DNA of 64,000 nucleotides from Streptomonospora alba (GCF_000826685.1 NZ_JROO01000032.1:117173-181172), one strand, 5' to 3'; shown: positions 9,088-16,546, numbered from the stretch's first letter. Notes: generated from the sequence alone by a model not told the origin. Numbers and translations are program-made.

Positions 9088-9642
9088 ATGAGCGTCACGC
9101 AGGTCGTGAGGGACAGCACCGTCGTCGAGCACGCGAAGGTCGCCGCGCAGCAGAAGCGCCGGATGTTCATCGTGCAACTGGACGTCAACAGTTACGACGA
9201 GCCGTCCAGCAAGGTCCGCCCCGGCCTGACCCGCATCCTCGAGGGGATCGAGGAGGCCGGGTGGCGGCTGGATCAGATCACGCCCAGCCCGGACGAGGGG
9301 GGCGGGGCCGCGCGGCTGTTCCTCTTCCGGCCCGAGGCCGCAGACGGCCAGGCCGGCGGCGGGCAGCAGGCCCCGGAGTACAACACGACGGGGCAGCAGG
9401 CGGCCTATCAGCAGTACCCCACCGGCGCACAGCAGCAGGACCCCTACGCCGGTTACCAGTACCCCAGCGGGCAGCAGTACAGCCAGGGCTACCAGCAGCA
9501 GTATCAGCAGTACCAGCAGCAGTACCCGGGCTACGGACAGCAGCAGTACCCCGGTTACGGACAACAGCAGCAGCCGGGTTACGGACAGCAGCAGCCCGGC
9601 TATGGGCAGCAGTACCCGGGGTACGGTCAGCAGAGCTGGTGA
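9088..9642 (+). CDS. Conserved protein with Tyr/Gln-rich prion-like tail
   Basis: The 184-residue protein has a folded-looking N-terminal half (about 1-75: MSVTQVVRDSTVVEHAKVAA, then MFIVQLDVNSYDEP and LTRILEGIEEAGWRLDQ) and a low-complexity C-terminal half (about 90-184) made almost only of Gln, Tyr, Gly and Pro. Near the end the unit PGYGQQ recurs five times with small variations. Such tails are typical of disordered, phase-separating or surface-sticking segments; no signal peptide or membrane segment is visible. The ATG at 9088 is chosen because it begins the conserved part; an in-frame ATG at 9028 is possible. Function is unknown. A terminator hairpin follows at 9718. Confidence 0.75.
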   Translation: MSVTQVVRDSTVVEHAKVAAQQKRRMFIVQLDVNSYDEPSSKVRPGLTRILEGIEEAGWRLDQITPSPDEGGGAARLFLFRPEAADGQAGGGQQAPEYNTTGQQAAYQQYPTGAQQQDPYAGYQYPSGQQYSQGYQQQYQQYQQQYPGYGQQQYPGYGQQQQPGYGQQQPGYGQQYPGYGQQSW

Positions 9643-9717
9643 TCCCGGCCTCGGCCGGAGCGGCGCCCGCGGACGTGCCCCGGCCGGATCCGGCCGACAC
9701 GCCGCCTGAACGGTTCC

Positions 9718-9746
9718 ACGGCCCGCGTGCCGAGCACGCGGGCCGT
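9718..9746. terminator. Hairpin terminator after Tyr/Gln-rich gene
   Basis: Perfect 13-bp arms, ACGGCCCGCGTGC at 9718-9730 and its complement at 9734-9746, with loop CGA. It lies 75 nt after the stop codon. Confidence 0.7.
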
Positions 9747-10020
9747 TCGCGTGTCCGAAGATCGGCGCCGCCTCTCCGTCCCGCCGATGCCGCGAGGCCC
9801 GCGGACACGCGGCCGACGTGGCACGGCGCAGACACCTGCCGGGAGCGAGACCGCCCGTTCTGCACGGAAAAGCCGGATCCTCGCAGGTCAAAGACTAAAT
9901 AATCGTCGGCGTTCTGCCCGTAATCACGTGACGCATCCGGCCGACTACGTTAAGTTTCTACTCGCGGGGCGGAGAGTAACGCCGCTCCCAGGAGCTTCCC
10001 GTACTTCCGAGAGGATTTTC
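9747..10020 (+). promoter_or_regulatory. Upstream region of small secreted protein gene
   Basis: The stretch before the 10021 start turns AT-rich between about 9890 and 9962 (AAAGACTAAATAATCGTCGG and TACGTTAAGTTTCTACTCG), unlike the surrounding DNA, which suggests a promoter of an abundantly expressed gene. No exact -35/-10 pair is assigned. GAGAGGA at 10009-10015 is the ribosome-binding site. Confidence 0.4.
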
Positions 10021-10227
10021 ATGAAGCGCATCGCCAAGGTCTCCGGTCTCGTCGCCGCCACGGCCCTCGCTTTCGGCGCCATGACCGGCACCGCCAGCGC
10101 CGACAACAACGCCGAGATCCAGAACATCACCGTTCCGATCTGCGTCGACGTTCTCCAGGCCTCGGGCATCGCCCCCGACGGCTGCAACAACATCGACGTC
10201 GAGAAGAAGGGCTTCAGCGTCAACTGA
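10021..10227 (+). CDS. Small secreted protein with two cysteines
   Basis: The 68-residue precursor has a Sec signal peptide: MKRIAKVSGLVAATALAFGA, hydrophobic to about residue 22, with a likely cleavage after TASA at about residue 27. The mature part is about 41 residues and contains exactly two cysteines 13 residues apart (PICVDVLQASGIAPDGCNNI), suggesting one disulfide. The layout recalls the small exported proteins of mycelial actinobacteria such as chaplins, but the chaplin consensus is absent. GAGAGGA precedes the ATG and a strong terminator follows, so it is a single-gene unit. Function unknown; a surface or spore-coat role is only a guess. Confidence 0.8.
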   Translation: MKRIAKVSGLVAATALAFGAMTGTASADNNAEIQNITVPICVDVLQASGIAPDGCNNIDVEKKGFSVN

Positions 10228-10249
10228 CGCCAGGACACCGGCGTGTTCG

Positions 10250-10279
10250 GGCCCGGGCGGCATCGCGGCCGCCCGGGCC
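10250..10279. terminator. Terminator after small secreted protein gene
   Basis: Perfect 12-bp arms GGCCCGGGCGGC (10250-10261) and GCCGCCCGGGCC (10268-10279), 6-nt loop, then TTCGTCGTT. It is 23 nt after the stop. Confidence 0.8.
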
Positions 10280-10409
10280 TTCGTCGTTCCCGGGACGATC
10301 AGCCGCGAACCCCGACGAGTCCGGCGTACGGTCATGGGGAATCACTGCGTACTCACCCGTAACCGAACACGCGTCTGAATACTGGTCTCCATGCGAATAA
10401 GGAGGCAGT

Positions 10410-11009
10410 ATGGCGATTATGAGTACCGGGAAGCCGGATCCGCCCGTCGAGCGACTGACGGTGGACGACCTGGCGCACATGCCGGACGACGGCGGGCGCT
10501 ACGAGCTGGCCGACGGGAAACTTGACGTGTCCCCGGCGCCGGTGTTCATGCACACCAGGATCGAAGGACGGCTCTGCCTTCACCTCGGGAACCACGCGCC
10601 CGAGGAATTCGAGGTCCATCCCGGGATAGGCATCAACCTCAACGCCGACCGCACGCGCCACCGCATCCCCGACCTCGCGGTGGTCCGGTTGAGCGACGCC
10701 GACCAGCCCTACCTCACACGCCCGCCCGCCCTCGCCGTGGAGGTCGTCTCCCCCGAGAGCGTGTTCCGTGACAACCACACCAAGCGGCGGGAGTACGCGG
10801 AGTTCGGGATCGAGTCGTACTGGATCGTCAACACCGCTCCGGAGAAGGAGGGGATCATCGAGTTCCGGCTGGACGGCGGCCAGTACGTCGAGGCGGCGCA
10901 GGTGTACGGAGAGGACGTCTTCGAGACCGAATCGCCCTTCCCTGTGAAGATCGTCCCCTATTGGTTGACCGCCGACGGCCCGTGGAAGGAGCACATCGGC
11001 GGCGAGTGA
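10410..11009 (+). CDS. Uma2 family restriction-like nuclease
   Basis: The 199-residue protein matches the Uma2/DUF820 family, which has a PD-(D/E)xK nuclease fold. The pattern includes GGRYELADGKLDVSPAP near residue 30, RIPDLAVV near 84 (the acidic Asp), LAVEVVSPES near 108 (the acidic Glu), then KRREYAEFGIESYWIV, which is the family signature. AAGGAGG at 10399-10405 sits 4 nt before the ATG. Uma2 genes are abundant, often in many copies, in actinobacteria and cyanobacteria, and their physiological role is not established. The gene stands alone, with no obvious partner. Confidence 0.88.
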   Translation: MAIMSTGKPDPPVERLTVDDLAHMPDDGGRYELADGKLDVSPAPVFMHTRIEGRLCLHLGNHAPEEFEVHPGIGINLNADRTRHRIPDLAVVRLSDADQPYLTRPPALAVEVVSPESVFRDNHTKRREYAEFGIESYWIVNTAPEKEGIIEFRLDGGQYVEAAQVYGEDVFETESPFPVKIVPYWLTADGPWKEHIGGE

Positions 11010-11097
11010 CCCGCGTGGCGCGGACCCGCGGCCGGTCGCTTCGACAGCGGGTCCGCCGCAGCCCTTCCGCAGCCGTCCTCGGCCCGATGCGCCGGCC

Positions 11098-11469
11098 TCA
11101 CTCCGGGGCGTGGCAGACGGCCTCGACGTTGTTGCCGTCGGGATCGCGCACGAAGGCGCCGTAGTAGTGCTCGTGGTACTCCGGCCACAGTCGCGGTGGA
11201 TACAGCTCCTCGGCGCCTGCGGAGACGGCGGCGGCGTGGAACGCGTCGACTGCCGCGCGGGCGGCGGCGGTGAAGGCCACGTGCACCTCGCGCGGCTGTC
11301 CGCCGGTGGCGGTCGGCCCGACCCAGAAGACCGGTTCGGCGGTGCCGTAGGCGACGGCGTTGTCGCCGAAGTCCATGACCCGCCGCCCGCCCAGCGGGGC
11401 GAGCACGGCGTCGTAGAAGCGCGTACTGGCCGCCATGTCGGCGACCTGGACAGACATGTGGTCGATCAT
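11098..11469 (-). CDS. VOC family (glyoxalase-like) protein
   Basis: The 123-residue protein is a single vicinal-oxygen-chelate module pair: MIDHMSVQVADMAASTRFYD at the start (metal-ligand His near residue 4), an internal VHVAFTA segment, and FVRDPDGNNVEAVCH at the end with the Glu ligand. The family includes glyoxalases, dioxygenases and resistance proteins, and the substrate cannot be deduced. It is divergent from the FMN-binding protein at 11574; a palindrome at 11533-11551 lies between them. Confidence 0.87.
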   Translation of the reverse strand: MIDHMSVQVADMAASTRFYDAVLAPLGGRRVMDFGDNAVAYGTAEPVFWVGPTATGGQPREVHVAFTAAARAAVDAFHAAAVSAGAEELYPPRLWPEYHEHYYGAFVRDPDGNNVEAVCHAPE

Positions 11470-11532
11470 ACGCGGAGCATTTCAGCACCCGCTGACACTT
11501 CCGGGCTCCGCCGCGCCGACCCGCCGCGGATT

Positions 11533-11551
11533 CCTGACACTCGATGTCAGG
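11533..11551. promoter_or_regulatory. Palindromic operator candidate
   Basis: CCTGACA (11533-11539) and TGTCAGG (11545-11551) form a perfect 7-bp inverted repeat with spacer CTCGA. It lies 23 nt before the ATG at 11574 and 63 nt before the divergent VOC gene. A second TGACACT occurs at about 11490. It may be a repressor site or part of the promoter. Confidence 0.4.
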
Positions 11552-11573
11552 CTCCGGTGGCAGGATCAGCCCC

Positions 11574-12113
11574 ATGTACGAGACCAGTGCCGAAATCGGC
11601 GAGCTCCAGCGCCTGTTCGACCGCTCCCTAGAGGGAGCCAACGCCCATCTGCGGGCGATCTACCAGGCGGAGGGGGAACACCCGAACACCCTCACCGCGG
11701 AACAGCTCGTCCGGGTGCTCACCGGCATGTGCACACTGGCGATCTCCACCGTGACGGCCAAGGGTGAGCCCCGGGTCAGCGGCGCCGACGGCCACTTCCT
11801 GCACGGCCGATGGATCCTGGGCACCGACCGGACCGCCGCCAAGGCCCGCCACCTGGCCGCGCGCCCCGCGGTCAGCGTGGCCCACATCCGCGGCGACGAC
11901 CTCGGCGTGTTCACCCACGGCACGGCGGTGCCCATCACCCCGCCGGACGCTCCGGACGCCGAGGCCGACACCTGGCCGGCGGTCCACGACCACCTCATCG
12001 CCCACTACGGCGAGTCCCCGATGAAATGGGGCGACGTCGTCTACTACCGCATCGAGCCGCACTGGATGACCGCCTACTGCGCCGATCCCGCCGAACTGCT
12101 CGCCGCGACCTAG
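11574..12113 (+). CDS. Pyridoxamine-oxidase-like FMN-binding protein
   Basis: The 179-residue protein (from MYETSAEIGELQRL) has the split-barrel flavin-binding pattern: LTGMCTLAISTVTAKGEPRVSG, then GRWILGTDRTAAKARHLAARPAVSVAHI, as in the PNPOx-like and F420-binding stress proteins. It is probably a cytosolic flavin or F420 oxidoreductase, with substrate unknown. The ATG at 11574 begins the conserved region; an in-frame ATG 30 nt upstream (11544) falls within the palindrome and would add ten residues of low similarity. CAGGAT ends 7 nt before the start, compatible with leaderless transcription. A terminator hairpin follows at 12151. Confidence 0.82.
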   Translation: MYETSAEIGELQRLFDRSLEGANAHLRAIYQAEGEHPNTLTAEQLVRVLTGMCTLAISTVTAKGEPRVSGADGHFLHGRWILGTDRTAAKARHLAARPAVSVAHIRGDDLGVFTHGTAVPITPPDAPDAEADTWPAVHDHLIAHYGESPMKWGDVVYYRIEPHWMTAYCADPAELLAAT

Positions 12114-12150
12114 CCCGCGTCCGTCAGCGCCGAAAGCGGCTCCGGCGCTT

Positions 12151-12176
12151 CCTGCCGGAGGATCGCCTCCGGCAGG
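12151..12176. terminator. Terminator after FMN-binding protein gene
   Basis: Perfect 11-bp arms CCTGCCGGAGG (12151-12161) and CCTCCGGCAGG (12166-12176), loop ATCG. It lies 38 nt after the stop. Confidence 0.75.
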
Positions 12177-12214
12177 GAGTCCTGATCAGTCGTGTGGCGA
12201 CCGGGCTTTCCCCC

Positions 12215-12275
12215 GTTGATCTTGTACCTACAGTCACATGTGATCGCTCACAATGACCGTAGGTACAAGATCAAC
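12215..12275. repeat. Long AT-rich inverted repeat between convergent genes
   Basis: Two 22-nt arms (12215-12236 and 12254-12275) are inverted repeats with a single mismatch and a 17-nt loop. Arm 1 begins GTTGATCTTGTACCTAC, and arm 2 covers the stop codon (12271-12273) of the minus-strand TetR gene. Composition is AT-rich against the local background. A separate GC-rich terminator already serves the plus-strand gene, so this could be the TetR gene terminator or the footprint of a small inverted-repeat element. Confidence 0.65.
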
Positions 12276-13077
12276 GCTGATGGTAGGACTCCGGCGCCGG
12301 GGGCTCGTGGCGGGGCGCCGTCCCTGCCGCGTGTGCGAGGACTCCGTCGATGATCCGGGCCAGACCGAACTCCAACTCCCGCGCGGGGTCGCCGGCCGCC
12401 TGGTAGGCCTCGCCGACCGCCTGACCGACCCGGCCCGCCAGCGGATAGGACCGTCCCGCCATGAGCTCGCCGAGCGTGCCGGCGTTGGCCTCCCACCATT
12501 CGCGCTCGGTCATGCCGGATTCGTGCTCGGCGTGGCGGACCCGCTGCTCGGCGCGGGCGATGTTGCCGGCGAAACCGACCAGCAGCGCGACGGTCTGGTC
12601 CGTTTCGAGGTCGCCGAGCCCGAGCCCGTCCACCGCCGTGAGCTGCCATTCATACCGGTCGGCCGCGTTCGGACCGAGCCACGGCCGGACTCCGGCGGCA
12701 TCCAGCAGCCAGGGATGGGCGCGGCAGTCGTCGTACTCCACGCGGGCGACGAGTTCCAGGCGCCGCCGCGGCTCGTCGGGAAGCTCCGGGAGTGCGGTGC
12801 GCCCGAGGGCCTGGTCCACCATCAGCACGATGAGGTCCTTGCGGCTGGGCACGTAGGTGTAGAGCGTCATCGCCGCCAGACCGAGCCGCCCTGCGAGCCC
12901 GCGCATGCTGAGCGCGTCCAGGCCCTCGGCGTCGGCCAGCTCGATCGCCGCGTCCACCACTTCGTCGACCGTGAGCCGCTGCTTGGGCCCGCGGCGGCGC
13001 GGCCGCTCCTGCTCGGGCGCCGCATGCCGCCAGAGCAGCCGCAGGGAGGGGTCCGGGTCGTGGGGCACAGCATCCAC
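12271..13077 (-). CDS. TetR family repressor of the adjacent exporter
   Basis: The 268-residue protein (from GTG 13077) has an N-terminal helix-turn-helix: QRLTVDEVVDAAIELADAEG, SMRGLAGRLGLAAMTLYTYVPSRKDLIVLMVD (about residues 33-83), followed by a TetR_C_1-type ligand-binding domain with conserved RVEYDDCRAHPWLLDA. Such regulators commonly sit divergently beside DrrAB-like ABC exporters and repress them until a drug binds. Here the ABC genes diverge 81 bp away, with two matching inverted operator copies at 13089-13143. The upstream frame is open to 13128, but that would start inside the second operator, so 13077 is preferred. Confidence 0.88.
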   Translation of the reverse strand: MDAVPHDPDPSLRLLWRHAAPEQERPRRRGPKQRLTVDEVVDAAIELADAEGLDALSMRGLAGRLGLAAMTLYTYVPSRKDLIVLMVDQALGRTALPELPDEPRRRLELVARVEYDDCRAHPWLLDAAGVRPWLGPNAADRYEWQLTAVDGLGLGDLETDQTVALLVGFAGNIARAEQRVRHAEHESGMTEREWWEANAGTLGELMAGRSYPLAGRVGQAVGEAYQAAGDPARELEFGLARIIDGVLAHAAGTAPRHEPPAPESYHQR

Positions 13078-13088
13078 CCTACTTCTTC

Positions 13089-13143
13089 GTACACCGTACA
13101 GAATTAGTGCTACACTCGGCCCATCCAATTCCGTACGGCGTAC
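13089..13143. promoter_or_regulatory. Paired TetR operators in divergent promoter
   Basis: GTACACCGTACAGAATTAG (13089-13107) recurs as an inverted copy at 13125-13143, identical at 16 of 19 positions. TGCTACACT between them (13108-13116) is a good extended -10 for the ABC genes, so the second copy lies at the transcription start and the first over the -35 zone. Placement argues for autoregulated repression of both the tetR and the ABC gene. Confidence 0.7.
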
Positions 13144-13158
13144 AAAGATAGGGTTCCG

Positions 13159-13944
13159 ATGTCCACAGACACCACACCCCTGCTCGCCCGCGGCTTACAC
13201 AAGCGCTACGGCGGCACGCAGGCCCTCAGCGGCCTCGACCTCGACGTCTCCCCCGGGGTCGTGCACGCCCTGCTCGGTCCGAACGGGGCGGGCAAGAGCA
13301 CCGCCGTCAACGTGTTCACCACACTCACCCGCCCCGACTCCGGGGAGGCCCGCGTCGCCGGGCACGAGGTCCGGCGGTCGCCCCGTGCTGTGCGGGCGGC
13401 GATCGGCCTGGTCGGCCAGACGAGCGCGCTGGACGAGATCCTCACCGGCAGGGAGAACCTGGTGATGTTCGGCCGGCTCCACAACCTCGCGAAGGGCGCC
13501 GCCCGAACCCGGGCCGGCGAGCTGCTCGACGCCTTCGGACTCGCCGAGGCGGCGGACCGCAAGGTGTCGACGTACTCCGGCGGGATGCGCCGCCGGATCG
13601 ACATCGCCGCGGCTCTGGCCACCCGTCCGCGCCTGCTCTTCCTCGACGAGCCGACCGCCGGCCTGGACCCGCGCGGGCGCAACGAGGTCTGGAGGACCGT
13701 CCGGCAGGTGGTCGCAGAGGGGACCACGGTGCTGCTCACGACGCAATACCTGGACGAGGCCGACCAGCTGGCCGACCGGATCACCGTGCTCGGCGCCGGC
13801 CGGGTGATCGCGGAGGGCACCTCCGCGGAACTCAAGGACGCGCTCCGACGTCGACGGCGCCGTCCTGCGCCGCCCGACCCTCGACGAGGTCTTCCTCCAC
13901 CTCACCGGCGACAGCGACGAGCTCAGGTCCGAAGGAGCATCCCG
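13159..13944 (+). pseudogene. DrrA-type ABC exporter ATPase, C-terminally deleted
   Basis: The nucleotide-binding domain is intact: Walker [10 protein letters not shown] (40-48), signature YSGGMRRR (about 139-146), Walker [13 protein letters not shown] (about 159-170) and the switch His replaced by Gln in [14 protein letters not shown]. It ends abnormally. After AELKDALR (about residue 228) the frame runs into an arginine/proline stretch, while the usual DrrA ending, [18 protein letters not shown], is found in the +1 frame at about 13870-13920 and stops at TGA 13946 overlapping the permease ATG. Some 60-75 residues of the C-terminal domain are missing relative to family members near 310-330 residues. 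The present frame instead continues without a stop into the permease, so the product may be a fused transporter or an inactive remnant. Confidence 0.7.
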
Positions 13945-14730
13945 ATGACCGTCCAGACGCTCCGCCACGGCTGGGTCCTCACGCTGCGCGACCTGAAGCG
14001 ATGGCAGCGCGAACCCTGGACCCCGATCATCGGGATCGCCTTCTCGCTGATGCTGCTGCTGACGTTCGGCTACCTGTTCGGCGGCGCGATCGACCTGCCC
14101 GGCGGTGGCGGGTACCTTCCGTACCTCCTGCCCGGCATGTTCACCCTCACCATGCTGTTCGGCGTCGAAAGCACGATGGGGGCGATCACCGACGACACCA
14201 AGCGCGGGATCACCGACCGGCTCCGGTCGATGCCGATCGCCGGGGTCGCCGTGCCCCTCGGCCGCGCCGCCGCCGACCTGATGAACTCCGCCGTCCAGCT
14301 CGCCGTGCTGATGGCCGGCGGACTGGTGGTGGGTTGGCAGGTCGACGGCTCGATCGGGGCGGCGCTCCTCGCGGCGGGGCTGCTGCTGTGGCTGCGCCTG
14401 GCGATGCTCTGGGTGGGCATCTACCTCGGACTCGTACTCCGCGGCGAGGGCGGGCTGATGGCGGTGCAGATCCTGGTATGGCCGTTCGGGTTCCTGTCCA
14501 ACATCTTCGTGGCACCCGAGACGATGCCGGGCTGGCTCGGCTTTCTCGCCGGATGGAACCCGGTGTCGGCGACCGCGGCCGCCTGCCGCGGCCTGTTCGG
14601 CAACCCGACCGGCACCACCGGAGGCGTCCTCGCCGACCATGCTGTGGCGCTCGCCCTCGGGTGGCCGGCGCTTCTGCTCGCGGTGTTCGTCCCGCTCTCC
14701 GCCCGCGCATACCGCAACCTCACCCGCTGA
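13945..14730 (+). CDS. ABC-2 type exporter permease (DrrB-like)
   Basis: The 261-residue membrane protein has the six-segment ABC-2 permease pattern: first segment near [23 protein letters not shown], then [15 protein letters not shown], a cytosolic [14 protein letters not shown] loop (the family signature) and [17 protein letters not shown] near the end. It would pair with the upstream ATPase to export a drug or metabolite. GAAGGAG (13931-13937) lies 7 nt before ATG 13945, so it keeps its own start even though the upstream frame reads straight into it. A terminator follows at 14760. Natural substrate unknown; antibiotic-type compounds are typical for the family. Confidence 0.87.
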   Translation: MTVQTLRHGWVLTLRDLKRWQREPWTPIIGIAFSLMLLLTFGYLFGGAIDLPGGGGYLPYLLPGMFTLTMLFGVESTMGAITDDTKRGITDRLRSMPIAGVAVPLGRAAADLMNSAVQLAVLMAGGLVVGWQVDGSIGAALLAAGLLLWLRLAMLWVGIYLGLVLRGEGGLMAVQILVWPFGFLSNIFVAPETMPGWLGFLAGWNPVSATAAACRGLFGNPTGTTGGVLADHAVALALGWPALLLAVFVPLSARAYRNLTR

Positions 14731-14759
14731 CGACCGCAGGCAGCGGCGGCTCCGGCCAA

Positions 14760-14790
14760 CCGGCGGCCCCGACGTTTTCGGGGCCGCCGG
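14760..14790. terminator. Terminator after ABC transporter genes
   Basis: Perfect 13-bp arms at 14760-14772 and 14778-14790 (CCGGCGGCCCCGA and its complement) with a CGTTT loop, 30 nt after the permease stop. Confidence 0.82.
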
Positions 14791-14863
14791 CCTTCCTGGG
14801 TGCGGTGCTCCAGGGAGAACCGCGGCCTCCCGCGGGCACCGCGGACGGGACAGGCTGAGGGCC

Positions 14864-15634
14864 ATGCAGACACATCGATCAGCCCAGGAAGAACCGGCCG
14901 GGAGCAAGGTCGTTCTCGTCACCGGCGCCAGCAGCGGTATCGGAGAGGCGGTCGCCGCTCGGCTCGCCGCCGAGGGGCACGTCGTGGTGGCCGGTGCGCG
15001 GCGCACCGACCGCCTCAAGGAACTCGCCGAATCGACAGCGGAGACCGCCGCCCGAGCGGGCGGCGGCGTGCATCCCGCGCGGCTCGACGTGACCGAGCGC
15101 GCGGACGTGGACGCGTTCGTGCGGGACGCGCGCGAGCGGCACGGTCGCGTGGACGCCGTCGTCGACAACGCCGGCGTGATGCCGCTCTCGCGGCTGGACT
15201 CGCTGCTGGTCGAGGAGTGGGACCGGATGATCGACGTGAACATCCGCGGCCTGCTGCACGGGATCGCCGCGGCGCTGCCCGTGTTCACCGCCCAGGGGTC
15301 GGGGCACGTCGTCACCGTCGCGAGCATCGCCGCGCACGAGGTCGCGCCCACCGGCGCCGTCTACTGCGGAACCAAGCACGCCGCCTGGGCGATCACCGAA
15401 GGGCTGCGCATCGAGTCCGATCCGGGGATCCGGGTGACGACGGTCTCGCCGGGGGTGGTGGAGTCCGAACTGGCCGACTCCATCACCGATCCCGGAGCGG
15501 CCGAGGCGATGCGGGCCTACCGGGCTTACGCGATCGGGCCGGACGCCATCGCGGGCGCGGTCTCCTACGCGCTCGCGCAACCGGCCGACGTCGACGTCAA
15601 CGAGATCGTCGTCCGCCCGGCCGGCCTGCGCTGA
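14864..15634 (+). CDS. SDR family oxidoreductase
   Basis: The 256-residue protein is a classical short-chain dehydrogenase: TGASSGIGEAVA (about 20-31) binds NAD(P); DNAGVMP follows the fourth strand; VASIAAHE carries the catalytic Ser; and YCGTK (167-171) supplies Tyr and Lys. Its closest general resemblance is to the YdfG/oxidoreductase group annotated as SDR family proteins of unknown substrate. The ATG at 14864 follows GCTGAGGGCC. It stands alone after the exporter terminator and converges with the HEPN-like gene. Confidence 0.88.
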   Translation: MQTHRSAQEEPAGSKVVLVTGASSGIGEAVAARLAAEGHVVVAGARRTDRLKELAESTAETAARAGGGVHPARLDVTERADVDAFVRDARERHGRVDAVVDNAGVMPLSRLDSLLVEEWDRMIDVNIRGLLHGIAAALPVFTAQGSGHVVTVASIAAHEVAPTGAVYCGTKHAAWAITEGLRIESDPGIRVTTVSPGVVESELADSITDPGAAEAMRAYRAYAIGPDAIAGAVSYALAQPADVDVNEIVVRPAGLR

Positions 15635-15678
15635 GGCGGACGGAGGCGGCCGGGCGCGGCGGCCGCCCGTCTCGGCCG

Positions 15679-16407
15679 TCAGCGCCGACGGCGGAGGCGC
15701 AGTACCGCCCGAAGTGGGGCTCGGCGCTCCCGTCGGGGCGGTGCGGCCGGGGGCTCGACGTCGACGGGGCGTTGGCGGTACACCTCCAGCACGCGGCTGC
15801 GGCCCGCCAGCCAGTCCGCCGCGCCGCGGTCGATGTAGCGCGCCACCTCGACGATCCTCTCCGCCTCGGCGGGGATGTCGACGCCGAGCAGGGAGTCGTG
15901 GTGGGCGAGGCGGTTCCGCAACCTGCGGACGCCGTCCAGCACCGAGAACACCTGCGCGCGCCGCCCCGAGGAGTTCGGGAACACCTCGTGCAGGCACTCC
16001 CGCCACAGCTCCTCGTACGCCTCGTCCAGCAGCCCCGACCAGAAACCGAAGGACAGCCCCGCGACGATCTGGTCCCGGGACTCCCTGCCCTCCTCGCGCA
16101 GGCGCTCGCGCACGGACTGGACCGATGCGGCGACGTGCACGTCGCCCGGGAGCGGCATGAGGAACCACGGGATCCGGCGGGAGTCCTCGTGGAAGCGGAG
16201 GCGCAGGCGGGAGTCGAGGGCGTTGCGCAGGAGGACTTCGAGGTGACCGACGTCCTCGAACGCGGCCGCCGCCGTGCGCGCGCTCCACTCGTACAGCGCC
16301 AGCGCATCCTGCCGGTCCCCGTCCGCCTTCTCCAGATAGGGAGCCGTGCGCGGCTCCGACAGCAGCGTCCAGACGGTGGCGGCATCGTCATCCGAGACCC
16401 GGGCCAT
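15679..16407 (-). CDS. Abi-like HEPN-domain protein
   Basis: The 242-residue protein is all-alpha in character and matches the Abi_2/AbiD/F-like family: an N-terminal YEWSARTAAAAFEDVGHLEVLLRNALD block, a middle SFGFWSGLLDEAYEELWRE block, and RLRNRLAHHDSLL near residue 163, where Arg-x4-His is the HEPN catalytic motif of ribonucleases. AbiD/AbiF proteins cause abortive phage infection, and HEPN proteins often act as RNA-cleaving toxins. No antitoxin or nucleotidyltransferase partner is adjacent, so it would be a solo system. The C-terminus is Arg/Pro-rich. Assignment to the family is fairly firm; a defence role is inference. Confidence 0.72.
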   Translation of the reverse strand: MARVSDDDAATVWTLLSEPRTAPYLEKADGDRQDALALYEWSARTAAAAFEDVGHLEVLLRNALDSRLRLRFHEDSRRIPWFLMPLPGDVHVAASVQSVRERLREEGRESRDQIVAGLSFGFWSGLLDEAYEELWRECLHEVFPNSSGRRAQVFSVLDGVRRLRNRLAHHDSLLGVDIPAEAERIVEVARYIDRGAADWLAGRSRVLEVYRQRPVDVEPPAAPPRRERRAPLRAVLRLRRRR

Positions 16408-16546
16408 GCGGCGAGGCTATCGCGCCCTCGCCGCCCGCGCCCGGGACACCGCCGGTCCCCCTGGGGACTCGAAGCAGGCGGCCTCGCGAGAGCCCCGCCC
16501 ACGGGGACAGCGGCCGGACTCAGTCGCCGGCAGGGCCACTCCCACG

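Noticed and set aside
9355..9639. Q/Y-rich coding repeats as a CRISPR or satellite repeat
   Set aside because: The repeat is in frame with the protein, shows codon variation and no spacer structure.
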